Assembly (NCBI GenBank): GCA_019828595.1
Contig: JAHQRK010000002.1
Span: 2,294,001 to 2,358,000, forward strand
Length of the DNA: 64,000 nt
Direction of reading: 5' to 3'
From: Aphanomyces cochlioides
Taxonomy: Eukaryota; Oomycota; Saprolegniomycetes; Saprolegniales; Verrucalvaceae
Positions 31,219-40,610 of this stretch are shown in pieces (the stretch's first letter is position 1; every line of letters starts with the position of its first letter). Both the position numbers and the translations under genes were made by a program. Under the pieces are notes generated by a model. The model made no database searches and had not been told where the DNA came from. It was given only the letters and a program-made list of their open reading frames with translations.

Positions 31219-31440
31219 TCAGTGCACAAATCGCTGGAGGAGGTCGAATGTTTCGAACAGGAGACTACGGCCGCCTGCTTCCGAATGGAAAATTTGAAGT
31301 CCACGGACGCAAGGACAGCCAAGTGAAACTGAAGGGATATCGTATCGAGTTAGAAGAAATTTGAGAGGGCATGATGCGTCATCCACAAGTGACAGCTGCC
31401 GCCGCCAATCTCTGGGTCACTTCGACGGACTTTCAGTCTC
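31219..31440 (+). pseudogene. Adenylate-forming enzyme fragment
   Basis: One plus-strand frame encodes [14 protein letters not shown] and [19 protein letters not shown]. These are the A7 and A8 core motifs of AMP-binding (adenylation) domains of NRPS and acyl-CoA-synthetase-like enzymes. A TGA follows EEI, and the next residues still fit the family (MRHPQVTAAA). Only about 70 residues remain and there is no start, so it is a gene fragment in the spacer of the inverted duplication. Confidence 0.75.
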
Positions 31441-31451
31441 ATCGACTATAA

Positions 31452-32035
31452 TCAACTTATTCGACGGGAATTCGATTGTGACTGCAATTTTTTGCGGATC
31501 CGAAGCATTTCACGAAGTTCACAGTCTTCGCACTTGAACCGACCGTCGTCGACGTCACAGGATGTAACAGTCTGGCTGAAATCGACAAACACAATGCGCG
31601 GACGATCGTCTTGGTGCCAAATGAGGTTGCGCTCGGCTATCCGTGCAAGACACCCATCGAGTGGATCTTGCGCAGGTCTTCGATAGCCCGCCATCGACAG
31701 TCGTCCGGGATGCTCGCGATCCCGTCATATCCTAACTCTTCTAACGTCTGTCCTGAGATGTAGGAAAGCACTAGGCCATCCAAAATGCCTTCCCAGAGCA
31801 CCACAGGCGCAGGGCGAACAAGGACGGGGATGCTGTCTCCCTGGAGAGCCTTGAGGGCCGCGTAGGCGTCGCATTCGCGATGCAGTTCGTTTAGCAATTC
31901 GGGTTTCTTGCACGTGTCGACGGTTTTGATGGCTACGGGGATATCGTCGAGCTCGGTGGCGATGATACTAGTGCTGCCACCACTGGCAATGACCCGGTAA
32001 TTGGGAAGGTCGGTGATAAGAACGAGCTCTCGCTC
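31452..32035 (-). pseudogene. Protein-kinase-like pseudogene
   Basis: The minus-strand product has a glycine-rich loop region (VIASGGSTSIIA), the VAIK lysine motif, a hinge-like LVLSYISGQTLEEL, IHSMGVLHG of the catalytic loop, and IVFVDFS in place of DFG. A frame change falls exactly after LHG, where the catalytic Asp should follow, so the HxD loop is broken. Upstream the gene stops at the centre of a fold-back repeat. A small-molecule kinase of the same fold is also possible. Confidence 0.7.
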
Positions 32036-32264
32036 ATCTTGTCCCGGAGAAGCCTGGGTGTCATTGCCAGTGGTGGCAGCACTAGTATCATCGCCACCGA
32101 GCTCGACGATATCCCCGTAGCCATCAAAACCGTCGACACGTGCAAGAAACCCGAATTGCTAAACGAACTGCATCGCGAATGCGACGCCTACGCGGCCCTC
32201 AAGGCTCTCCAGGGAGACAGCATCCCCGTCCTTGTTCGCCCTGCGCCTGTGGTGCTTTGGGAAG
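31789..32264. repeat. Fold-back inverted repeat of kinase sequence
   Basis: 31789-31991 and 32060-32264 are inverted copies of about 204 bp with very few differences, separated by 68 bases. The right arm repeats, on the plus strand, the kinase segment from IASGGSTS to VVLWE and then stops abruptly. The structure could form a long hairpin. Confidence 0.85.
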
Positions 32265-33233
32265 CCAGAATCGACGAACAATCGACAAGCCAATCAATTA
32301 CCAGTATTTTCAATATTTTGACCAATTATTTCACAATAATTTTTTGAAATGGGGAAAGGCTGTGGGGAAGGCCATGATGGACGCTGACTCGCTGAAGATA
32401 CGCACGACGTCTTGACACTTCATAACGAGGTTGTAGTGGGCGTAGAAATCATGCATGACGGTATTCTGGAATGCAGGTGCTAGTGAACTTAGCTCAGTAC
32501 AATTGCCTGGAAGACATTGTACTTAACTTGTATACTATACATTATTTCATATTAAATTAAGTTTAGTCGATTAATATGCCATTTGGCCAGTGACCTGCCA
32601 AGTCCGCATAGCATTCTCATTGGTCAAAAGAAAATACAGTCAGTATGGACTCCATCAAATTACAAACATCTTAAAAATGAATATTTGGAATGAACAATTT
32701 AATTATCGAATTTGAGAGTTTATCATTTACCACTATGAGCCCGAAGAGCTTTTGGCCGTGCTTGGACCGCACGGCCAAAAGCTCTTCGGGCTCATAGTGG
32801 TTGGTTCATGGACTGGCGGGGGGTTATCACTGCTGGAGTACCTATTTGGATGGTGTAAGTGAAGTTATGTCTTGTCGGTAAACCAGGACGAGAACTGTAT
32901 TGCTGTGAGGCCAAGTGTCTGACGGGAGTTCGAGCACGTCTGGTTGATGGTGAGCAGCTGATCTGCTCTTTCTGCTGTGGGTGCATCGCCACAACGAGGT
33001 TGTCAATGCTTTCTTTCTTGCTCTCGTCATCCATGCTCTCTAATTTTGGGAAACTTCCAAAACAAATACTTGAACATTATGTTATAGAGGTCTGGCGATT
33101 GCTCGGTCGATTTCCTTTGATCGATTCAATGAATCGATCGGGGAAATTTCAAGTAGAACGCACAATACAAGAAATACTATATGAACAAGCGATTTTTGTA
33201 CTGAAAAATATCGCCACAGTGGCAAAACGACTG
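32265..33233. other. Spacer with hairpin and shared repeat, no gene seen
   Basis: No supported gene. The stretch holds the perfect hairpin at 32729-32801 and, at 33087-33170, a relative of the hairpin repeat at 15431-15503. An 80-codon minus-strand frame at 32792-33034 has no recognised content. Confidence 0.45.
32729..32801. repeat. Perfect 33-bp-stem hairpin
   Basis: 32729-32761 is the exact reverse complement of 32769-32801, with a 7-base loop (TTGGACC). The arm starts ACCACTATGAGCCCGAAG and ends TTGGCCGTGC. Its origin is unknown. A pair of transposon ends or a small-RNA precursor are both possible. Confidence 0.9.
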
Positions 33234-34147
33234 CTCGATCACTCGCGCGTTAGCGACTCATTTCCCAGTGGACTTGGGTGAATAGCACTACACATGACTG
33301 GGGAGTGTACATGTACATCCCTGGGTGGTGCTGGAAATGACAATTTACTTCATTCATGCTCTGAAATTACTCCACGCCAATCGGATAAGCAATGCCCTGT
33401 ATTGAGTATTTTGTAATGGTTATTCCCCACAGACCTTGACAAGTTGTTATTTTGCCGACGAATTACATATAAAATGAAGGTTAGCGAGTGAATTCGTCCT
33501 GTAATTCATTGTGAATCACCCCTCATTCAACGTCAATTCGTTCGTCGTACTGTAGCCTCAAAATTTCAGAGCGAAATTCGCAAAATTGAGGGAGCTCGCT
33601 TGCGCCGTGCCCAAACGGACGGTATGCAAACACTTGACCATGCAATGGCATCTTCCCTGCTTTTTAAATTTACTAGCTCAAGTGTTTGAAAATATCTCAG
33701 CACAATGACTGCTCTCCCTTGAGCTATGTTAGTCTTTCCTGGAATCTGTGGCGGGGATTCGTTGGGGAAAACAGTCGAGCACGACGCACCATCGTCCGTG
33801 AAACATTTAGATTACCTACATGACTCGAAACTATTCCTACAAGCTGTGCTTTAGATGGCCCGGCCAACTTCTTCGACTTCGATCTCAGAGATTTTGCCAT
33901 TGCGCACGCGCTTGAGCACTTTGAGCTGTGTACCTGGGGCCAGCAAGCATTCCTTCTCATGGGGAAACATCGACAAGACGGAAATGTCCATGGCAGTCTT
34001 GCATCGGACACGCAATAGAGTACAAGAACCACCGCAGCTGTACATAAAGTTGCGAGCGACGTTTTCGTCCGACGTGCAACTACTCACGCCCCACCACGTA
34101 ATCACTTTGCCTTCTTCGTACGCGTCAAAGAGATCGACACTGATACC
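33234..34147. repeat. Right arm of the large inverted duplication
   Basis: This arm contains the intact last exon of the PARP-like gene and its downstream flank. It matches 30107-31199 in reverse orientation and appears to be the source copy. Confidence 0.85.
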
Positions 34148-35600
34148 ACGCCACAGCGTTTGTTCCATCTGGGGCATGCGGCACATCGCTTCCAAGAAGA
34201 CGCGCAAATAGTTGAAATACTTGCGAATCGACTGGCGATTTTCCGACCGGAGGCAAGAGTTGAGTTGCGAATAAATCCAATTGCCAGTGTAGAGCACAAT
34301 GGAGCCGTACAATTCCTACAACAACCCGAGTGAGCCATGCTGCCATCGCTGGACGCTTTACATTGTCCATCGTCTTTGTCGGCGAACCAGCATTCGACTT
34401 GACAAGTTGAGTGCCACGATTTTGGCATTCTTTGATAGCTCCAGCTAAAATCTACGTCAGTACGATTCTTGGGGTGTTCTTACCATTTGTGATGTTTGAA
34501 GCAGCAGCCATGAGCGTCGACGGCAGCGGCAAGTCCATGATACCTTCGATTGGCGCCAATCCAGTCTGCTCCTCCATGTCGTCGAAGCCCATGCGCAGCC
34601 AAAAGTCGAGCATGGCTTCCTTTTCCTCGACCAACGCGATCGTGTTGAGTGGAGGAGGGCGTTGGCGGCCTGCGAGTGTTGGGATGAGCGAGTAATATTC
34701 ACCTGAGAGATCGGCAATCATGGAGCCTTTTTTCTTGGACACGATGGCGTTCTTGAGTTGCTCCAAGACGGCTTGGCCCTTGCTGATCTGCGCCGCGGAG
34801 AGCTTGCCCATCGCAGCATCACCAGCATCGCCATCGCCAGTTTCCGAGGTGTCCAGCTCGACCAGTTGGTACTTGCCGCCGTGCTTTACAAATGCGTCGC
34901 GGGATCCCCAGTCGTTCTTGGTCTTGTCCTTGAACTTCTTTTGGAATTGCGCGATTGCTTTATCCAAGTCGTTGCCACAGTTCGCTAGATTTTGCTGGCC
35001 AACTTCACCAAGACGGCCCCAGCGCGTGAAGACATGGTACGTCTTGCCGCTCGACGATTGCAGCAACTGGATGATGTAGAACTTGTTGTTGTTTGCGCCC
35101 AAGTTGGTTTGCATGAGATCCGTCATGTAATCCCCAACAATTGTAAACATATCCCGCGTAGCAAGGTGTCGGTCAGGTTTGCGAGCTGTGATGCGCTCAG
35201 CGGCCGGTGGCTCCGTCTTGGGTGCTGGAGTTGGCTCCTTTTTGACCTTCTTGGGGGAATACGCTTCCTCGGGGTCTTCCTTCTTGGCTCGTTTCTTGCT
35301 CGCCTTGGTCACTTTCTTGACTTCCTCTTTCACATCAGCCACCGCCATCTCTTCGACTTTTTCGTTGAGTTTTTGCTCGTCGTTCAGTCCAAGATTGCTG
35401 AAGAACGTGTCTTCTGTCCATACTGTGACACCAACGGGGGCTTTGGCATCGCCGTCGCCACTAACGACCAAGACCGTCGTTCGCTTGGTCACTCGGGACG
35501 TCACGCTCCCGCCAGCTTTTTCAACGTGGGCAACAGCTTCAGCCCGCGTCATGCCAGTGAGCTTCCCAGCAAAGGCAAACACTTGATCTTGGAGCGACAT
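33851..35600 (-). CDS. BRCT-WGR-PARP-regulatory protein with R-S-E ADP-ribosyltransferase domain
   Basis: I read three exons: 35600-34484, 34444-34362 and 34315-33851. Introns are 34445-34483 (39 nt, GTAAGA to TTTTAG, with a CTGAC branch-like site) and 34316-34361 (46 nt). The product is 554 residues. A BRCT domain comes first (about 5-75), then a Lys-rich linker. A WGR domain follows (about 150-255, HVFTRWGRLGEVGQ), then the PARP regulatory helical domain (about 275-355, LSGEYYSLIP, PPPLN). The catalytic end is not the usual PARP H-Y-E type. It has LWRGIS, WWGVSSCTS and HEKECLLAPGTQLKV, fitting the R-S-ExE pattern of arginine-specific ADP-ribosyltransferases. A nuclear DNA-damage role is inferred. 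The intron calls are mine and need transcript support. Confidence 0.8.
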
Positions 35601-36258
35601 CTTTCACTTTTTGAGATTTTTGAATAATGACATCGTCCATCTCGCCCGAAAAATGACTGCAATTGTAGAGTGATGGTTAATGCATTGTGAGAGTGATGGT
35701 ATTTACTGGGTGAATGTTGGTCAATTGGTGAAACAAGATGACAACGTGCTCTTGCGTGTTCTCCAATTTATTTGAAGCCCTGTTAGGAATGCAGTCTTTA
35801 AGAGATTGTATTGCCAAGAGCAAGGACAAGCCCCCGTCTGTTGTTTCTAGATTCAAGAAAATGCTTGAAAGATGATGAAGTCACTGAAGGCAAAGGAGGA
35901 GTTTTCCCTCTGTGAGCTGTGCATGCATAAAACTTTAGGATGCTATGCTTTCTACTTCCACAAACGGCACTGTCATTGCAATGCACTCTACCGATTGAAC
36001 TGTCAATGGAACGAACTCAGCGACGGCTTCTACATACATAGGATTGATAAGAACATAATTAACTTTTCGATTCGCCATCGCTCAACATATCAAGCCACGG
36101 AGACTTATCATATCAAGCGACAGATGCTTCAGACTTCAGGGGGTTGTGAAACGATGGAGTTTGCCGTAGTTCGCGACAAAGTATAACAAGTATGGACACG
36201 TTTATCTTGTTTATGATAGTATGTAATTTGCCATGAGTGGTTACGACCTTGAGCTTGA
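35601..36258. other. Interval upstream of the PARP-like gene
   Basis: It should include the promoter of the PARP-like gene. I see no other supported gene. A 104-codon plus-strand frame at 35872-36186 is Cys/His-rich near its start (CELCMHKTLGCYAFYFHKRHC) but belongs to no family I know. Confidence 0.4.
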
Positions 36259-36263
36259 ATGAC

Positions 36264-36720
36264 GAAAAAAGCTTGAGTGAGAGAGAGAGAGAAACAGAGT
36301 TTCTTCCCTCCTTGTTGCTTCGCTGCACATCCTCAACTACAAGTTTAACTACATTACTTACTAAATGCTTAGCATATATGCTAAGATAGTAAATAAAATA
36401 CAGTATCCAGACGGGCCCTTATTAACTTATTTGTATAACTCTGAAAATACTGTTTTTTAGTTTTTCAGTTTTCTACTCTAATTCACTTAGAGGAAAACAG
36501 AGTTTTTTAGTTTTACAGTTTTCAAAACTCTTAAACTATAAAACTCACTTTTCATGTTTACATTTTACCATCATCTCTAACCTACTGAAATACACCCCTC
36601 TCATGTATCAAAACTCTTAAACTATAAACTCACTTTTTCTTAGTTCACTTTACCATTAAAAAATGTTAACAAATTGTAACATCAGTTACAACCGATGTCT
36701 AAAAATAGATTTAGCCCCAG
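36264..36720 (+). repeat. Left terminal inverted repeat of the Polinton-like element
   Basis: This stretch is about 90 percent identical to the complement of 58990-59345 by eye. The outermost part has a GA-rich run and a segment GCTTCGCTGCAC. Inner parts are rich in repeated AAACTAAAAAAC-like strings. A short block (AAAACTCTTAAACTATAAA) is repeated twice within this arm. Confidence 0.85.
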
Positions 36721-36941
36721 AATAACTAATTCTGACAAGTCTAATTACAAATTTATAGAGCTATTTCGAAAAAAGAAGAAATTCTCAGAGGAAAATCTAT
36801 AGAGAACAATCTCTCAGAAGTATTTTTATTTTTAGAATGTGTTATATATTACATCGGCAACATATGATATTCTATAATTTGAATTTCAATTTAAAGATAA
36901 GAATATATAATATATAATATAAATTTATTATAATATATACA

Positions 36942-37390
36942 ATGGCAAATATTGAAATCGAAGATTTAAAAAATGAATATTTAGAAAAAGTGAAAGAAAG
37001 TAAAAGCAAAATTGGGTCAAGAAATATAACACTCTTTACAGATAAATCTGAAGATGATGTGATTAATACTATACGGGAAAAGAGAGAATGTGTTGATGTG
37101 AAAAATGGTATTAATATAATTTGTTTAACATTAAAAAGTGTGATAAATGAAAAAGAACGAACAAAACAATCTGAACATTTTATTATCCACGCAGGCTTCA
37201 AAAAGACGGAGAATATTATAGATACTAATAAGGACGATAGAATAACTCGATATTATAAAGTTGTTGTACATCTGACGATGTTAGTATCGAGGATTTCTTG
37301 AAATTACCAAAAAAGCAGTTTTTCCAAAAAGTATAGAAAAATTACATTATCAAATAAAACAATAGAAGCGATAAAAGATTACCACGAACA
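36942..37390 (+). pseudogene. Polinton-like element: unknown protein next to helicase
   Basis: The frame starts at an ATG just after TTATTATAATATATACA, the promoter-like motif used by other genes of the element. It is AT-rich and Lys/Glu/Ile-rich. Near 37265 the frame shifts, and the sequence continues as SDDVSIEDFLKLPKKQFF towards the helicase. It may be the N-terminal part of the same protein. I do not see the HUH nuclease motifs of CRESS replication proteins in it. Confidence 0.45.
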
Positions 37391-37397
37391 ATTAAAA

Positions 37398-38039
37398 ATG
37401 GCTGATATTAAGAAAAAAAATTACACGGTTAAATGGGGAAGTAAAAATAACAAATTTCAATCAACTGTATTAGATATTTTAAAAACTGAAGCCCACCCGC
37501 GCAATATTTATTTAGTGGAAGACATTGCCGGAAATAATGGGAAATCGTTTTTATGCAGTTATATTAATACTCTATATGATATTTTATTAGTAGATGGTAA
37601 GCCTGATAATGTGTATTTTGAGCTCTCGCAGATGTGTAAAGAAGGACTTGACCCAAGTGCGTTATTATTAGATATTCCGCGAAAGAGTGAAAATTATTTA
37701 CAATATAATACAATTGGGTTGGTAAATTCTGGAAAATATGAATCATGTAAAGTTAATATCAAGCCACCATACGTATTTCTATTTTGTAATTTTGAAGTTC
37801 GAACTGACTTGTGGACAACTGACAGAGTCAAATATATTAATGTTCAAACTGGGATTATTACTAATGTTGATCGCGAAGAAGAAGATATTTGAGGAAATGT
37901 TATTGAAAAAGATGAAGATACAAAAAGTGATGAAGAGGAAATAAACTATAAAGGTAAATATTGTGAATCACTAAAAGAAATTCAAAAATTAAAAGAAGAA
38001 AATGAAAAATTAAAACCAAAAAAGAAATTCAAAAATTGA
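37398..38039 (+). pseudogene. Polinton-like element: CRESS-type superfamily 3 helicase
   Basis: The product has a Walker A (DIAGNNGKSFLCSYI), Walker B (ALLLDIPR) and motif C region (PPYVFLFCNFEVRTDLWTTDR). Between them lies the KYESCKV block. This set is that of the Rep helicase of CRESS-DNA viruses, not of typical D5-like viral helicases. A TGA at 37890 is followed in phase by a Lys/Glu-rich coiled-coil-like tail to about 38039. It would unwind replicating DNA. The gene lies first after the left terminal repeat. Its occurrence in a Polinton-like setting is unusual. Confidence 0.75.
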
Positions 38040-38099
38040 AAGAAACCAATTTTAAGTGCCATTAATACGAAATCATGTTTTTTAATTTTTTATTTTTTT

Positions 38100-38155
38100 G
38101 TTAAACCAGAGGGTTTCTTTGGGACTAAGCAAATCCTTCTGTTAAGGGCTCAGCT
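38100..38155. terminator. Hairpin at the 3' junction of convergent genes
   Basis: AAACCAGAGGGTTT forms a small hairpin between the helicase (plus) and the Zn-finger gene (minus), followed by GGGCTCAGCTTTGC. A matching arrangement occurs at 40483-40535. It probably marks transcript ends, as hairpins do in some giant viruses and virophages; that role is an inference. Confidence 0.45.
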
Positions 38156-38319
38156 TTGCGTTCTAATAAAAAGAAATGATTTTTAGTTTTAATATGATAA
38201 CTTTTAGATGTACGATTAATTTTCATCCCGCAATCACAAACAATATGAACTACTTTACCTAACTTATCTTTATGTTGTTGGTAGTAAGCTTTCATGTATT
38301 CAGATGAATTAGTAACCAT
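38125..38319 (-). CDS. Polinton-like element: small zinc-finger protein
   Basis: The product is 64 residues. It has CDCG and a later HIKTKNH, a C-x-C and H-x5-H pattern that could bind zinc, after a helical stretch (EYMKAYYQQHKDKL). Such small proteins are frequent in protist DNA viruses. The ATG lies about 15 bases after a TA-repeat (ACTATATATATATAC on the minus strand). The frame is intact. Confidence 0.6.
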   Translation of the reverse strand: MVTNSSEYMKAYYQQHKDKLGKVVHIVCDCGMKINRTSKSYHIKTKNHFFLLERKAEPLTEGFA

Positions 38320-38369
38320 TTACTAAGTATATATATATAGTAATCTTATATTTAAATTGAAATTCAAAT

Positions 38370-38681
38370 TTAATTCTCGTCAGACGAATCATAATATGTT
38401 AATTCGGTATAAATAACTTCTTTTATTGGTTTTGAATACGAAGGAATTAAACATTGGTTTTCATTCATTTTGAGACAAAATATACTATTACATTCAACGA
38501 AGGACTCATGATGAAGATTTCTAAAATCTATACATTCTTTTGTATGTGGATACCAACCAGTAGTATTATCTTTGAAACAATTATTAATACAAAAATCTTC
38601 ATGTTTATCTGCTATATCATAGCATTTATTGATAAAGTCTTCATATATTTTTTTATTTTTTCCATCATCGTTTTGACTCAT
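38370..38681 (-). CDS. Polinton-like element: Cys-rich unknown protein
   Basis: This 103-residue acidic protein has six or seven Cys and several His in the middle (CYDIADKHEDFCINNC, HTKECIDF, CNSIFC). It may bind metal or form disulphides. No family is recognised. The ATG follows TTATTATATAATATA, the shared promoter-like motif. The frame is intact. Confidence 0.5.
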   Translation of the reverse strand: MSQNDDGKNKKIYEDFINKCYDIADKHEDFCINNCFKDNTTGWYPHTKECIDFRNLHHESFVECNSIFCLKMNENQCLIPSYSKPIKEVIYTELTYYDSSDEN

Positions 38682-38685
38682 TATA

Positions 38686-39006
38686 TTATATAATAAACAT
38701 ATTTTTTATTAATATTAATAAAATCCGGATGGTTGGATACCAGTGCCTTTTGCGTGTTTTTATGATGTTTTTTAATACCTTTACCAGCATGTTGACCAGG
38801 AAAATATTCTGGTCCACCACCATGAGTAAACATTGTTTTTTATGTGGTTTGATGCCGTATCCTGTAGTTGTTCTAATACCATCTCGAATATCATCAATTG
38901 TTTTTGCTGAATCAGGGAATATTTCTTTTGCAACACCTTGTAAGCCAGATAATACAGGAGAAGCTATAGATTTAAGAACGTCCCAAAAGGCTTTGCCTTG
39001 TGCCAT
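38686..39006 (-). pseudogene. Polinton-like element: small virion-like protein
   Basis: The start reads MAQGKAFWDVLKSIASPVL, then TTGYGIKPHKK. A frameshift near 38830 leads to GGGPEYFPGQHAGKG and a His/Lys-rich tail in another frame. The Gly/basic, short, hydrophobic-start design resembles small minor virion proteins of adenovirus-like and Polinton-like viruses, but I cannot name it. It lies between the Cys-rich gene and the fibre-like gene, all on the minus strand. Confidence 0.45.
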
Positions 39007-39017
39007 TTCGTGATGAG

Positions 39018-39177
39018 TTAAATGAATTCTTGCACCTTTTTTACCCCCCCCCTTTTATTTCCAGACGTATTTATATTTATAGCATTTAATCCTCCAGTTA
39101 ACGTCCCTCCAGATAAAGGAAGATAATTCGCTTGTAGATAAGCCAGTGTTACATTTGATGTTGAAGATATACACTGG
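39018..39177 (-). pseudogene. Polinton-like element: fibre-like protein fragment
   Basis: About 50 residues include YLPLSGGTLTGGLNAININ. The LPLSGGT-x-TG repeat is typical of phage and virus fibre or spike proteins. The N-terminal part has been cut by the LINE fragment that begins at about 39178, and the frame runs into a G/C run near 39045. It would form a host-contact fibre in a live virus. Confidence 0.6.
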
Positions 39178-39735
39178 ATAGCGCATAGATATTGTGGAGA
39201 ACGACTGTCAGTGGACCCAGAGTACATCGCACTTGTAGATAACGACCACGAAGCACTGGGTTGTCATGAGGGACTTGAGTGGCGTTCTTCAAAGGAGAGT
39301 GAGGATGTATCAACGTAGCCAGACCTCCAGTGGCTGGCGACGTGGATACTTCAGGGTAAATAGGCTCTTCAAAGAACAAAGAGCCTTCGTGGTTTGTGAT
39401 GCGTTGCCAATGGAACGCAACACGGTCGTGGAGACTTGGCGTGCGGAAACGGGTTTCTTGGATAAAGGAAACGTCGTGAACACTTGATAGTTTGTCGAGG
39501 ATGTACCGATGACTGTTGGAGAAGCCATTGGTGTTGAGGGAGATGATTTGTGGGTCCCAGTCCACGTGTTCAGTTGGGACATCGGAGAAGTTGTTGTCAC
39601 TCATCACGAGTACAGATGAAAATGAGTAGAATGGAGGGGTCAGAGGGGAGGTTGAAATGGATTGAAGCAGGGGATAGAAGCCTTAGAGTTGATCGTCCTC
39701 CAAATCGAGGGGATCAATTTCGTCGGCATACAATA
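39178..39735 (-). mobile_element. LINE endonuclease fragment
   Basis: The minus-strand frame (39607-39180) carries an apurinic-type endonuclease start: IISLNTNGFSN, then FIQETR, then LRGRYLQVRCTLGPLTVVLHNIYA. These fit the exonuclease-endonuclease-phosphatase domain of non-LTR retrotransposons. Only this 5' portion of ORF2 is left and no RT is present. It interrupts the fibre-like gene of the Polinton-like element. Confidence 0.65.
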
Positions 39736-39744
39736 TATATTATA

Positions 39745-39782
39745 TAATATATAATATAACGACGTGAGTATATATAATATAA
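39745..39782 (+). promoter_or_regulatory. AT-rich promoter-like motif before the ATPase gene
   Basis: TATATTATATAATATA and GTATATATAATATAATG lie directly before the ATPase ATG at 39783. Similar TATA-rich strings sit just before the starts at 36942, 38681, 38319, 40611 and 54055. Confidence 0.5.
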
Positions 39783-40447
39783 TGCAGAACCATTATGCTA
39801 AAATTGAAGACAAATATAAAGTCAAGTCGTTTAACCCTAATACGGGAAAACTCATGAATTTGACGTTCCTGCACGAATCCTTATAGTAGGAAGCAGTGGT
39901 TGTGGTAAAACAAACAATCTCATGAATTTATTGAAAGTAGCATTCAATGGAACTTTTACACACATTTATCTCGTTTGCAAATCAGCAGATGAACCATTAT
40001 ATAAGAGAATGATTGATAAACTCGGTGATGATTTAACGTTATTCGAAGGTGGTATTATACCACGATTACAAGATTTACCAAAAAATGATGAACAATGTAT
40101 TATTTTTGACGATTTGTTAAACTCCGAAATAGTGCTAATAAAGAAATCGAAGAATTTTTTAAAATGGGGAGGAAAAAGGTTTTACTTCAATATATCTAAG
40201 TCAGAGCAGAGCTACTATAAAAAAAACACCTAAATTCATAAGAGACAATCTTACAAATGTAATTATCAAAAAAATAACATCTAACAGAGAGTTAAAATGT
40301 ATTTTAAGAGACTATCCGTTAGGAGAAATATCTATTGAAGAATTAAAGAAGATGTATACTGAATGTACACATAAATTTGAGAACGTAATGATGATTGATC
40401 TATTACAAGGACATGTCTATTTTAATTTTAAACAACGGATTGGATAA
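39783..40447 (+). pseudogene. Polinton-like element: A32-type DNA-packaging ATPase
   Basis: After a frame change near 39850, the product shows ARILIVGSSGCGKTNNLM (Walker A) and, about 70 residues on, QCIIFDDLLN (Walker B). A second shift at the A run near 40225 leads to FIRDNLTNVIIKK and a C-terminus ending near 40447. The motifs and length (about 215 residues) fit the FtsK-HerA-type packaging ATPase of Polintons, virophages and NCLDVs. It would pump genomic DNA into capsids. Two frameshifts show it is dead. Confidence 0.8.
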
Positions 40448-40482
40448 ATTAAAATTCCTTAAAATTAAGCGACGAATAAATA

Positions 40483-40535
40483 ATGTTAAACCAAGGGTGG
40501 TTTCTTTTACGAGAGCTCAGCTTTGCTGGGCAAGT
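40483..40535. terminator. Second convergent-gene type hairpin
   Basis: AAACCAAGGGTGGTTT is a hairpin with a 6-bp stem, followed by GCTCAGCTTTGCTGGGC, itself hairpin-forming. It lies after the ATPase gene and matches the layout at 38100-38155. Confidence 0.45.
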
Positions 40536-40610
40536 TCACATTATTTATTTCAGATCTAACTATATTATACAAAGTATAATATAGTGTCGCATATTTTATA
40601 TAATATAAGT

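Noticed and set aside
32792..33034. 80-codon minus-strand frame as a small gene
   Set aside because: It overlaps the end of the perfect hairpin and shows no recognisable motif.
36270..36300. GA-rich run as an independent microsatellite
   Set aside because: The same run is in the opposite terminal repeat, so it belongs to the element's ends.
36942..37301. HUH nuclease half of a CRESS Rep protein
   Set aside because: The expected motifs (FTxNN-like, HxQ, YxxK) are not seen in order, so I left the frame unnamed.
39178..39735. LINE fragment as a 5'-truncated ordinary LINE copy
   Set aside because: The 5' endonuclease part is present and the 3' part is absent, the reverse of usual LINE truncation, so I call it only a fragment.
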